Positions 1 through 9,275 of a stretch of 64,000 bases of DNA are shown here, piece by piece. The notes beneath the pieces are model-generated. The model made no database searches. It saw only the letters and a program-made list of their open reading frames with translations, and was not told the origin of the DNA. The position numbers were made by a program, and so were the translations under genes. The stretch comes from Pedobacter foliorum (GTDB taxonomy: Bacteria > Bacteroidota > Bacteroidia > Sphingobacteriales > Sphingobacteriaceae), in assembly GCF_013266735.1 (NCBI RefSeq), contig NZ_JABSNU010000001.1, positions 558,001 through 622,000 of the forward strand, given 5' to 3'. Positions within the stretch are counted from its first letter, which is position 1, and each line of letters opens with the position of its first letter.

Positions 1-1
1 T

Positions 2-2674
2 AAGGCGGATGTGATTGAGAAGCAACCGGTGAATAATCCACTGTTGGCTTTGCAGGGAAGGGTTCCGGGATTGTTTATTGAACAGGCAAGTGGTTTTGCT
101 GGAACTGGAGTGAAAGTGAGGATACAAGGGCAGAATAGTATAAATAAAGGGAGCGAACCCTTTTATGTAATTGACGGAGTACCATATATATCTCAACTTT
201 TACCTAATGGTAACGCTAATCTAGGGAATTCTGGTTCCGGGAATGTTTTCGGAAATCCGCTAAGTTTTATAAATCCTTCGGATATAGAAAGTATCGATGT
301 GTTAAAAGACGCTGATGCAACAGCAATTTATGGCTCACGTGCGGCAAATGGCGCTATTCTGATTACTACAAAAAAAGGTAAAGTAGGTGATATGAAAGTT
401 GACTTAAATATTCAGTCAGGTTGGGGCAAAGTACCAAATCAGGTAGATCTCTTGAATACTGAGCAATATTTGGAAATGAGAAAAGAGGCCTTGCGTAATG
501 ATGGAATTGCTAGGCCTTCGACGAGTAATTTTGGTGATAATGATTTAAATGGGAATTGGGATAATTCGAGAAACATAGATTGGCAGAAGGAACTGATTGG
601 AAGGAATTTCGGGTATAACGATATAACTGGTTCAGTCTCTGGTGGAGAGGGAAGAACTTCATTTCTAGTAACTGGAGGATACCATAATGAAACGAATGTA
701 TTTAAAGGTAATTACAAAGACCGAAAGGGTTCAGTTGGATTTGGTCTTAACTCTATCTCAGCAAATCAAAAATTTAAAATTCAAATGAAAGGTAATTATG
801 TTAATGACGTAAGTAAATTGCCTAGAGATGTTTTAGTCCCCGCACTCCTTGGAGTTGCTCCCTTAGCTCCAGATCTCTACCTTGAAAACGGAGAAATTAA
901 TTGGGCTGCAAACAGTCAGGGAGGATCAACTTTTTTCTTAAATCCAGCAAGTTTATTTGCTAATGAATATACAGACAAAACAACCAATTTACTAAGTAAT
1001 ATGTTGTTGAGTTATGAGGTTTTACCTGGATTAAATATCCAAAATAGCCTAGGATACAGTAGTTTAATAATTAATTCTATTTCTAAGAATAATATTAGAG
1101 GTGTTTATCCCGAAAATCTGCCATATTTTAGAAGAGGATCGAGAGTTCTAGACTCTAAAATAAATTCATATTCAATAGAGCCTCAGTTAACTTTTAGTAA
1201 AGCTATAAGTAAAGGGAAATTGGACGTCTTACTTGGAACAACAATTACGCAAACCAATAGTAGTCAATTGGGCATATTGGCCAATGGTTTTAGTAGTGAT
1301 TTAGTTATGGATGATTTAATGTCTGCACTTACTAAGGAAGTTTTTTCATCGATTAATACCAAATATAAGTATAATGCACTATTTGGTCGGATAGCTTACA
1401 ACTGGCAAGATAAATATCTTATTAATTTAACAGCTAGGAGAGATGGAAGTTCTAGATTTGGAGCTGAAAACCAGTTTCATAATTTTGGAGCATTTGGAGC
1501 AGCTTGGGTATTTTCAAAAGAACATTTCGTCACAGAGAATTTTCCCATACTTACCTTTGGCAAACTTAGAGGAAGTTACGGTACTACTGGGAATGATCAA
1601 ATAGGAGATTATCAATTTCTAAGCTTATATACTCCAGTTAGTCAGAGTGTTCCTTACCAAGGTGGAGTAGTTTATCAGCCTATAGGTTTAACCAATCCTT
1701 ATTTGCAGTGGGAAGAGACTAGAAAACTCCAAATTGGTCTAGATTTAGGGATATTAAGTGATCAGATATTAATAAATGTCAACTATTATAGAAATCGTTC
1801 TAGCAATCAGTTAGCATCCTATTCATTGCCTAATGTGACTGGCTTCGACGTAATAACTAAAAATTTAGATTGCACTATACAGAATTCGGGTTGGGAATCG
1901 ATGATCACCGCTAATATTATTCGAGGTACTAAATTTTCTTGGTCGTCAAGCGCTAACTTTACTATCCCGCGAAATAAGCTTCTATCTTATCGAGATTTAG
2001 ACAAGTCGACTGATAAATACCGACTTATTATTGGTGAACCTTTAAATGTAGTAAAGACTTATCATTTTTTAGGAGTGGATCCCGCAACTGGTATATATCA
2101 GTTTGCGGATAAGAATGGAAATCCTACAATGTCGCCTAATGATCAAGAGGATAGGGCTGTTATTATTGATCCTTCTCCAAAATTATATGGAGGTATTACG
2201 AATACCTTAAATTATAAAGGATTTCAACTGGACGTGTTATTTCAATTTACAAAACAAAAGGCACAAAATGATATCGAATTTGGAGCGTCGGGATATATGC
2301 CAGGACAATGGGGGTATGGACTAGGAAATCAGCCGGTTGGCGTCCTAAATCGTTGGAAAAAACCGGGAGATATTGCTAATATTCAGCGATTTACAACAGG
2401 GTATAGTTTATATCAATCGTATACCAACGCAGCATATTATAGTGATGCAAGTTGGGGTGATGCTTCGTATATACGTTTGAAAAATGTTTCTCTAGCCTGG
2501 AGTGTTCCATCAGAATGGTTGAGGAAAGGGCATTTAAAAAGTTGTAATATTTTCGTTCATGGGCAGAATTTATGGACCACAACACCGTTTAAGGGGCTTG
2601 ATCCTGAAACTAAAAGTTCTAGTGTTTTGCCCCCACTACGGGTAATCACGATGGGAATAAAAGTAGGCCTGTAG
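2..2674 (+). CDS. SusC/RagA-type TonB-dependent outer-membrane receptor, 5' end outside window
   Basis: Outer-membrane transporter that, with a SusD lipoprotein, imports oligosaccharides or peptides using TonB energy. The reading frame is open from the window edge (K-A-D-V...), so the GTG at 11 is not the true start; the signal peptide and N-terminal carboxypeptidase-like domain are missing. Visible are the plug region with the RagA-type signature ending FYVIDGVPY, the DADATAIYGSRAANGAILITT segment of the plug, and a long beta-barrel ending in a hydrophobic strand (RVITMGIKVGL). SusD follows after 29 bases. The four downstream genes suggest that the pair handles peptides or glycopeptides, but the substrate cannot be read from sequence. 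Confidence 0.95.
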   Translation, partial: KADVIEKQPVNNPLLALQGRVPGLFIEQASGFAGTGVKVRIQGQNSINKGSEPFYVIDGVPYISQLLPNGNANLGNSGSGNVFGNPLSFINPSDIESIDVLKDADATAIYGSRAANGAILITTKKGKVGDMKVDLNIQSGWGKVPNQVDLLNTEQYLEMRKEALRNDGIARPSTSNFGDNDLNGNWDNSRNIDWQKELIGRNFGYNDITGSVSGGEGRTSFLVTGGYHNETNVFKGNYKDRKGSVGFGLNSISANQKFKIQMKGNYVNDVSKLPRDVLVPALLGVAPLAPDLYLENGEINWAANSQGGSTFFLNPASLFANEYTDKTTNLLSNMLLSYEVLPGLNIQNSLGYSSLIINSISKNNIRGVYPENLPYFRRGSRVLDSKINSYSIEPQLTFSKAISKGKLDVLLGTTITQTNSSQLGILANGFSSDLVMDDLMSALTKEVFSSINTKYKYNALFGRIAYNWQDKYLINLTARRDGSSRFGAENQFHNFGAFGAAWVFSKEHFVTENFPILTFGKLRGSYGTTGNDQIGDYQFLSLYTPVSQSVPYQGGVVYQPIGLTNPYLQWEETRKLQIGLDLGILSDQILINVNYYRNRSSNQLASYSLPNVTGFDVITKNLDCTIQNSGWESMITANIIRGTKFSWSSSANFTIPRNKLLSYRDLDKSTDKYRLIIGEPLNVVKTYHFLGVDPATGIYQFADKNGNPTMSPNDQEDRAVIIDPSPKLYGGITNTLNYKGFQLDVLFQFTKQKAQNDIEFGASGYMPGQWGYGLGNQPVGVLNRWKKPGDIANIQRFTTGYSLYQSYTNAAYYSDASWGDASYIRLKNVSLAWSVPSEWLRKGHLKSCNIFVHGQNLWTTTPFKGLDPETKSSSVLPPLRVITMGIKVGL

Positions 2675-2703
2675 AGTTCTCTAAATCATAAATTAAATAG
2701 AAA

Positions 2704-4173
2704 ATGAAAAATTTATTTCAGATAATGATAATAGGGCTATTAGCCATATTTAATAGCGGTTGTAAGAAGTTGGTTGAAATTGATGGGCCAATAACAAATG
2801 TTAGTTCTAAAGATGTATTCAGTACAGATGCAACTGCAATAGGAGCAATAACCAATTTATATGCAAAAATGGCAAGTCTAAACGATTTAAATGGAACCAA
2901 TGAACTTCCTACTTTGTCATGTATAGCCGGTCTCTCCGCCGATGAGTTGACATTATTTAGGTTAGCGAATAACACCCAAATGTTCTCGCTTTATCAAAAT
3001 TCTCTTACGAGTTCAAAAGACTTTACGTACTGGTCTGCGATTTATAGTGAATTGTATATTGTAAATTCAGCATTAGAGGGCATCAGTATTTCCAATAGTT
3101 TAACACCTGAAGTAAAACAACAATTACTAGGGGAAGCTAAATTTATGCGTGCTTTTTATTATTTCTATCTTGTTAATCTATATGGTGATGTGCCTTTAGT
3201 AATAAACACTGATTATACTATAAACGCTTCAATAAAGAAGTCCTCAAAATCAAAAGTCTATGAGCAAATCATAGCCGATTTGACAGATGCTCAGAATTTA
3301 CTAAGCGATAGATATTTGAAAATTGATTGTATAACACCTTATCCAATTGGCTCAGAAGAAAGATTAAGACCAACAAAATGGGCTGCTATTTCATTGCTCG
3401 CAAGAACATATTTATATACCGGTAATTGGGGAGGAGCTGAAAGCCAAGCGAGTAAAATTATCGAAAATACAGCGCAATTTCATCTTGAATCCTTAGATAA
3501 AGTATTTTTAAAAAATAATGCTGAATCAATATGGCAATTGCAGTCAGTTAATGAAGGCGTAAACACCTTCGACGCAAGGACCTTTTTACTCCCCGTATCT
3601 GGTCCAGGGATGCAGCAAAATCCTGTTTATTTATATGAAGGACTCGTCAATAATTTCGATGATGAAGATCAGCGAAAAAATATGTGGATTAATAGTGTAG
3701 TTGTAGATGGAATTATTTACTACTATCCCTACAAATATAAAGTTCCGCCGAAAGCTAATACAAATACTTCATTTATACCCATTACTGAATACAGTATGGT
3801 AATGCGACTAGCAGAGCAATTCTTAATTCGTGCAGAAGCCAGAACTCAAAATAACAACTTAGAAGGAGCAGTTTTAGATGTAGATAAAATTCGTGAACGA
3901 GCTGGATTGGCTGCAACCAAATCGAAGTTTCCCAACATAACTAAATCTGAGTTATTGGAACTTATTTCAAAGGAAAGGCAACTGGAGTTATTCACAGAAT
4001 GGGGGCACCGTTGGTTTGATTTGAAACGGACAGGAAAAATAGATGAAGTAATGGCCATTATGACGCCAAAAAAAGGAAATACTTCAGGTTGGAAAAGCTA
4101 CCAGCAATATTATCCTATTTCAATTGATGAATTGAAAAAAAATCCAAATTTAATGCCTACTCCTGGTTATTGA
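2704..4173 (+). CDS. SusD/RagB-like nutrient-binding outer-membrane lipoprotein
   Basis: Surface lipoprotein that caps the SusC barrel and binds ligand. The N-terminus has a short hydrophobic stretch followed by the lipobox NSGCKK, with Cys about residue 20. Length 489 aa fits the SusD family. The helical TPR-like core includes LLGEAKFMRAFYYFYLVNLYG, the classic SusD segment, and the C-terminal RQLELFTEWGHRWFDLKRTGK motif. It follows SusC in the same operon, and the S9 peptidase gene begins one base after its stop codon, so translation is probably coupled. Confidence 0.95.
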   Translation: MKNLFQIMIIGLLAIFNSGCKKLVEIDGPITNVSSKDVFSTDATAIGAITNLYAKMASLNDLNGTNELPTLSCIAGLSADELTLFRLANNTQMFSLYQNSLTSSKDFTYWSAIYSELYIVNSALEGISISNSLTPEVKQQLLGEAKFMRAFYYFYLVNLYGDVPLVINTDYTINASIKKSSKSKVYEQIIADLTDAQNLLSDRYLKIDCITPYPIGSEERLRPTKWAAISLLARTYLYTGNWGGAESQASKIIENTAQFHLESLDKVFLKNNAESIWQLQSVNEGVNTFDARTFLLPVSGPGMQQNPVYLYEGLVNNFDDEDQRKNMWINSVVVDGIIYYYPYKYKVPPKANTNTSFIPITEYSMVMRLAEQFLIRAEARTQNNNLEGAVLDVDKIRERAGLAATKSKFPNITKSELLELISKERQLELFTEWGHRWFDLKRTGKIDEVMAIMTPKKGNTSGWKSYQQYYPISIDELKKNPNLMPTPGY

Positions 4174-4174
4174 T

Positions 4175-6895
4175 ATGAAAAGCGGATTTTTATTTATATG
4201 GGTATTATTTTACTCTGTCAATCATGCATTTGCCCAAAAGCCAGTATTGGATTCGACTGCTTATCATACTTGGACTTCAATTGATGGAGGAGCTCAAATA
4301 AGTAATGATGGAAGGTATATATTGTATACTATCAAAAATAAGCCAATAAACAGTTACACATCAATAATTCGATCAATAGACTTTAAGTGGAAAGTAGATC
4401 TTTTAGCTCCGAAAGATTTTAGAATTTCTTCTAATAGCAAGTATGGAGTTTTTATAAAAGGAAAAGATAGCCTAGTTGTTCTAAAATTGGGGACTGATTT
4501 GGTAAGGTATATCACTAGTATTCAGTCTTTTAAAATAAAAGACGAAATGCTATACTATATGCCTACTGATACTGATCATTTACTAGTATCAATAAATCTA
4601 AATACAGGTAAGGAGATTAAACACAAAGGAATAATAAATTATTGGCTTAGTGAAGATGGAAAAGTTCTCGTTGTTAAGAAAAAAGCAACAGCTCATACTG
4701 AATTACAAATTCTAAATTGGATAGATATTAGATCTGGAAAAAGCAATAAAGTTTGGGAGGGAACAAATATTGAAAACTTAATGATTGACGCTTTACATAA
4801 GCAATTGGTATTTACTTCCAATAATGAGATTTGGCATTATAGATTAGGTGATTTATCTAGTGAAAAGCTTATGGATGTTGGCTCTTTTGATATACAACTA
4901 AATGAGTCAAAGTTATATGCCCTAAAAGGATTTAGTAAGGATGGGAAGCGACTATATTTCGAGTTGAATTGTAAAAAGAATCAAAAATCTTCCAATGCGG
5001 TTGTTGAAGTATGGAGTTACAACGATGTGAAATTACAAACCGAGCAACAAGAAGACGAGTTGAATGGTGAATTCCGATATGTGATTTTGGATTTAATTAC
5101 GCATAAGATTAATTATACAGGAAAGGTTCGTCCTCAATTTGCTGATTTTAAAGAGGCCCAGGATTCAGTAGCACTTATTCCTACTGAAGATCGATTACTA
5201 GAGCCTTGGAGTATTGGGCACAAAATTAAATCTAGTCTTATATCAACTGTAAACGGAAAAAAATTTCAGTTGGACTTCTTGAATAACAAAAGAAGAGTGG
5301 CAATTTCGTCTTCTGGAAAATACCTCGTTTGGTTTGACAATGAACAATTAAGTTATTTCAGTTACGAAATAGCGACTAACATTATTCGGAATATTACAAA
5401 AGATCTACCTGTTGCGTGGACGGAATTGTGTTTGTCTGACCGAGGTGAGGTTAGGCAGAGAGGAATTGCTTGCTGGTTAAAAGATGATGAATCATTATTA
5501 ATATATGATCAGCATGATATCTGGAAAATAGATCCATTAACTAAACTTAAACCTATCAATATAACAAATGGTTTCGGATTGAAGCACAATATTGTATTTG
5601 ATTTGGCATTAGATGGTTACAAAATGAAAGGAATATCTAAGAATGAGAAATTAATCTTATTTGCATTTAATGTTGAAAACAAAGACAATGGTTTTTTTAG
5701 AGTAGTAATGGAATCTAAGGCTGATCCTACTATGTTATTTATGGGTCCCTATGTGTTCAAACTGTTTGACTATCTATATGTCAATGATAAAGGAGAATAT
5801 CCTCAAAAAGCTAGAGATAAAGAGCTGTATTTAGTACGACGAGCAAATACATCTAATTCACCAAATTATTTTGTTACAACCGATTTTAAAAAGTTTAATA
5901 GGATAACAAATGTTCAACCTGAAAAAAAATACAACTGGTTCACAACTGAACTTCATCAATGGAACTCACTAGATGGGAGAACTTTAAAAGGAATTTTATA
6001 TAAACCAGAGAATTTCGATCCTATTAAAAAGTACCCAATTATCTTTAATTACTATGAACGTAAATCTGATGGATTAAATGCCTATTTGAAACCAGATTTG
6101 TCATATGGTGCTTTGGATATACCGACTTATGTAAGTAATGGTTATTTGGTATTCTGTCCGGATATATATTATAAGATTAGTGAGCCAATGCAAGGCACCT
6201 ATGACGCGGTTATTTCTGCAGCGAATTATATATCAACATTACCTTTTGTAAACCCAAGAAAAATGGGCCTTCAAGGACATAGTTTTGGCGGGATACAAAC
6301 TAACTACCTTGTTACTCATTCCAATATATTCGCAGCGGCTCAAAGTAGTTCTGGGTGGTCCGATTGGGTAAGCAGTTACGGAAGTTTATTAAACGGACGT
6401 AGTTTACAGTTCTTTTATGAAGGACAAGGTGAACAATGTAGAATTGGCGCAAGTTTATGGGATAAACCTGATGCTTATATTAAAAGTTCGTCAATTTTTC
6501 AGGTTGATAAAGTAACAACTCCATTATTACTCATGCAAGGGAAAAAAGATGGAATTTCTCATTTTGCAAATAATATTGAATTCTTTACAGGGCTTAGGCG
6601 GATGGGAAAAGTAGCTTGGATGCTTGTGTACCCAGAAGGCAATCATTCTCTTGAAGGCAATGAATCGTCTGATTTTACTATTCGAATGATGCAATTTTTC
6701 AATTTTTATTTAAAAGATGAGCCTGCTCCTGAATGGATGTTAACAGGGATCTCAGCTGCTAATAGTGGGATAGATAATGGATTTAAACTTAAAGAAATTG
6801 GGCGAATACCCGGTCGCGGCTTATTAACCGATGTGGAACAGAAAAAGGTCGAAACTTTGATGAAACGGGAACCAATTACAATAATATTAAAATAG
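4175..6895 (+). CDS. secreted prolyl-oligopeptidase-family (S9) serine peptidase
   Basis: Exported peptidase, probably periplasmic or surface, that cleaves short peptides. Residues 1-20 form a signal peptide ending HAFAQ. The first ~600 residues look like a beta-propeller gate; the C-terminal part is an alpha/beta hydrolase with the nucleophile elbow GHSFGG (Ser about 703), Asp about 792 (GKKDG) and His about 824 (GNHSLEG), the full S9 triad. At 906 aa it is typical of Bacteroidota S9 enzymes. Its near-overlap with SusD suggests peptide uptake by this locus. The exact S9 subfamily is not determined. Confidence 0.9.
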   Translation: MKSGFLFIWVLFYSVNHAFAQKPVLDSTAYHTWTSIDGGAQISNDGRYILYTIKNKPINSYTSIIRSIDFKWKVDLLAPKDFRISSNSKYGVFIKGKDSLVVLKLGTDLVRYITSIQSFKIKDEMLYYMPTDTDHLLVSINLNTGKEIKHKGIINYWLSEDGKVLVVKKKATAHTELQILNWIDIRSGKSNKVWEGTNIENLMIDALHKQLVFTSNNEIWHYRLGDLSSEKLMDVGSFDIQLNESKLYALKGFSKDGKRLYFELNCKKNQKSSNAVVEVWSYNDVKLQTEQQEDELNGEFRYVILDLITHKINYTGKVRPQFADFKEAQDSVALIPTEDRLLEPWSIGHKIKSSLISTVNGKKFQLDFLNNKRRVAISSSGKYLVWFDNEQLSYFSYEIATNIIRNITKDLPVAWTELCLSDRGEVRQRGIACWLKDDESLLIYDQHDIWKIDPLTKLKPINITNGFGLKHNIVFDLALDGYKMKGISKNEKLILFAFNVENKDNGFFRVVMESKADPTMLFMGPYVFKLFDYLYVNDKGEYPQKARDKELYLVRRANTSNSPNYFVTTDFKKFNRITNVQPEKKYNWFTTELHQWNSLDGRTLKGILYKPENFDPIKKYPIIFNYYERKSDGLNAYLKPDLSYGALDIPTYVSNGYLVFCPDIYYKISEPMQGTYDAVISAANYISTLPFVNPRKMGLQGHSFGGIQTNYLVTHSNIFAAAQSSSGWSDWVSSYGSLLNGRSLQFFYEGQGEQCRIGASLWDKPDAYIKSSSIFQVDKVTTPLLLMQGKKDGISHFANNIEFFTGLRRMGKVAWMLVYPEGNHSLEGNESSDFTIRMMQFFNFYLKDEPAPEWMLTGISAANSGIDNGFKLKEIGRIPGRGLLTDVEQKKVETLMKREPITIILK

Positions 6896-6915
6896 AAGAA
6901 GTAAAGAACTAACAT

Positions 6916-7755
6916 ATGAAAAAACTAGTATTGAATTTGGCTTTTATAAGCCTTACAAATGTATGCTTTGCCCAAAAAATAAAAGATTTCACAAAGGTGC
7001 CAGCATTAGTGAAGGAGGCAAAGAAAGAGAAGAATATAAGATTAGCAGATTCCATTGCTAAAAATTATATTAATAATTACCTTTTTAAATTAAGGAAAGA
7101 TAATCTATTGTCAAAGGAGAATTTACTATTTATAAGTGAGAATTTAGGAGATACAGATAGCAAAGGGTTTAAGTATTTTCTTAAAAATCGTGTTTTAATT
7201 AATTCCGTTTTAGGGAAGAATAAAGCTGAGTATGCAATTAAATATGCTATTGCTAAACAATTTATACCAAAAATGGCAAGCGATAAATCTACCCCGCCAA
7301 ATTGGTTAGTTATAGAAAACGAACTCAATAATAAATTTGGTTCTTTAGGAAAAGAGGTAGTTTTTGGTAGAATGATGCTTTACTATATAAACAATCAAGA
7401 CTGGAGTAATTTTGGTAAATATTATGTCCTTTATTTTGAAATGGCCCTGGAGCGGCCTGAAGTTAATATTAATGATATGTCGTGGTACGGGGTTTTTGAA
7501 CACATTAATGATTCTAAAATACTAACATTCGCATGTGACGTTGTTATGAAATATGCAATGGAAGAATGGTACCAGAATGATTGGCGAGCTTTTGATACTT
7601 ATGCAAACCTTTTATATAAAACAGGAAATATAAAACAGGCTATAGAGTGGGAAGAAAAGGCCGTTAAACTTTCAAATAATGATAAAGAGATTGTTGAAAC
7701 GTTGGGAAAAATGAAAAATAACATTAAGACCTGGGTTGAAACTGCTAAAAACTAA
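6916..7755 (+). CDS. secreted helical-repeat protein of unknown function
   Basis: I do not recognise this 279-aa protein. It has a signal peptide (residues 1-19, ending NVCFAQ) and an all-helical, Lys-rich body. The last third contains a TPR-like unit (GNIKQAIEWEEKAVKL followed by ETLGKM). It lies 20 bases after the S9 peptidase on the same strand, so it is probably an accessory protein of that exported peptide-processing operon. No cysteine pair or catalytic motif is evident. Confidence 0.75.
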   Translation: MKKLVLNLAFISLTNVCFAQKIKDFTKVPALVKEAKKEKNIRLADSIAKNYINNYLFKLRKDNLLSKENLLFISENLGDTDSKGFKYFLKNRVLINSVLGKNKAEYAIKYAIAKQFIPKMASDKSTPPNWLVIENELNNKFGSLGKEVVFGRMMLYYINNQDWSNFGKYYVLYFEMALERPEVNINDMSWYGVFEHINDSKILTFACDVVMKYAMEEWYQNDWRAFDTYANLLYKTGNIKQAIEWEEKAVKLSNNDKEIVETLGKMKNNIKTWVETAKN

Positions 7756-7790
7756 CATATAAATTTTATAAACCAATTGAACTGATAACT

Positions 7791-8462
7791 ATGAAATTAC
7801 AATTCTCTAAAGTATGCATTGTATTATATGCAATGGCAATAATTTCTTGCAAAAAGCAGGAAATTAGATTGACGCCTTTGGCAAGTATTCAAATCACCAA
7901 TGCTTTGGTCAGCGGAAGCGAACTTCAGTTTGGAACTTATGCGGCAACTATTCCAAGTAATGCATATACTGCATATGGTATTTTAGCTGGAAGTCAGGTG
8001 TTGAAATTATCGTCAACAGTTGCACCTAATCCATTGTACTACAATCAAACCAAAGATTTTGTAAACGGGGGAGTGTATTCGCTGTTCTTAACGGGCACTC
8101 CAACTGCGGTGGAATCGGTATTTTTGAAAGAGGAGAATATTCCATCGCATACAGCAGAAGTGTTTGGCGCCAGAGTGATTAACCTGGTTACAGGTGGTGT
8201 TGCCATTAGTGTAAATTTGAAAGGAAGTGCAAAAGGTTCTTTTGCGAGTAGCCTTGCTTATAAAGCAATTTCGGCCTTTAAAGATGTTTCATCTTTAGCT
8301 GCTGAAGGGACAAAAACCTTTGAATTCAGGAATGCGGCTACTGGAGATCTGATTACTTTGTTTGACGTGCCAGATTATGATTTACCAAGGTTTAGAAATA
8401 TTACCCTAGTATTCTCAGGAATGGTTGGAAGTGAAACAATAGTTAGGGTAAATAATTATTAG
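7791..8462 (+). CDS. putative lipoprotein, DUF4397-like
   Basis: A 223-aa exported protein with a lipobox (AIISCKK, Cys about residue 20). The remainder is rich in beta-strand and small residues, and its opening pattern (ASIQITNALVSGSELQF) resembles DUF4397 lipoproteins, whose repeats begin with a similar strand followed by a loop describing a bound partner. The family call is from pattern memory only. The gene has clearly higher GC than the genes before it and follows the secreted helical protein by 35 bases. Confidence 0.6.
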   Translation: MKLQFSKVCIVLYAMAIISCKKQEIRLTPLASIQITNALVSGSELQFGTYAATIPSNAYTAYGILAGSQVLKLSSTVAPNPLYYNQTKDFVNGGVYSLFLTGTPTAVESVFLKEENIPSHTAEVFGARVINLVTGGVAISVNLKGSAKGSFASSLAYKAISAFKDVSSLAAEGTKTFEFRNAATGDLITLFDVPDYDLPRFRNITLVFSGMVGSETIVRVNNY

Positions 8463-8468
8463 GAATTG

Positions 8469-8933
8469 ATGTTAAAAGTAAATCAAGGATTTAGAATCAA
8501 ACTAGTTGATTTTATATCAGCACTTTTTGTGTTACTTTTTATTTATGCGGCGATGAGTAAATTCCACGACTTTGAAAAATTTAGAATAGAGCTAGGTAAA
8601 TCTCCAATTTTAAATGTAATTTCTAACTACGTCGCTATCTTCATTCCGTCTTCAGAAATTGGAATTTCAATTCTTCTTTTCTCGAAGCGCTACCAGTTCT
8701 TAGGACTATATGCCTCTTTTAGTCTTATGGTGATATTTTCAGGATATATTGTTATCATTTTAAAGTTCAGTACTTATATTCCATGTAGCTGTGGTGGGAT
8801 TTTGCAAAACATGACATGGAACCAGCACCTTATTTTCAATATCGTGTTTATTGTTTTAAGTATAATTTCAATTTTGATCTATCCAAATAAAAATCTTATC
8901 TGCAGTAAGAGGGAATACCTGCACCCTGAATAA
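8469..8933 (+). CDS. MauE/DoxX-like redox-associated membrane protein
   Basis: A 154-aa integral membrane protein with four predicted helices. Between helices 3 and 4 it carries the motif IPCSCGG, matching the paired cysteines of MauE-type proteins; MauE assists disulfide formation during methylamine dehydrogenase maturation. I chose ATG at 8469 rather than the preceding TTG at 8466. The stop lies 29 bases before a small secreted cysteine-containing peptide gene, a pairing that suggests MauE shuttles oxidising equivalents to that peptide or to a thioredoxin-like partner. That function is inferred. Confidence 0.75.
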   Translation: MLKVNQGFRIKLVDFISALFVLLFIYAAMSKFHDFEKFRIELGKSPILNVISNYVAIFIPSSEIGISILLFSKRYQFLGLYASFSLMVIFSGYIVIILKFSTYIPCSCGGILQNMTWNQHLIFNIVFIVLSIISILIYPNKNLICSKREYLHPE

Positions 8934-8962
8934 GCAGGCAATTAACTTAATAAATAAAAATA

Positions 8963-9226
8963 ATGAAATTTAAAAACTTTTTGATGTCGGTAGCATTACT
9001 TTTAGCCGTTACCGCTTCGTTTGCGACAAGCACAAAGAAATTTTTAAGACCTGCATTTTATCTGGAGGGTGGCGTTTGTATGTATGATTATACGGAACAA
9101 ATAGCCTGTTCAACTACGTTAACAGGGCCAGTTTGTACTGTATTCAATGGCGGGTTTCACAATACCGCACTTAATACAACAATGGATGGCGGAACGCCAT
9201 GCACAATACCACTAAGACAACCTTAA
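8963..9226 (+). CDS. small secreted four-cysteine peptide (DUF6520-like)
   Basis: An 87-aa protein with a clean signal peptide (residues 1-22, ending FAT) and a short mature part of about 65 residues holding cysteines at 39, 49, 58 and 80, enough for two disulfides. The overall pattern matches the DUF6520 small exported proteins of Bacteroidota, whose function is unknown. It lies between a MauE-like membrane protein and a propeller-like exported protein on the same strand. It may be the substrate of the redox protein or a signalling or antimicrobial peptide; the sequence does not decide. Confidence 0.7.
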   Translation: MKFKNFLMSVALLLAVTASFATSTKKFLRPAFYLEGGVCMYDYTEQIACSTTLTGPVCTVFNGGFHNTALNTTMDGGTPCTIPLRQP

Positions 9227-9275
9227 ATCTTCTTGAACCTGGTTTATTAGCCAGGTTCATTTTAAAATTTAGAAA

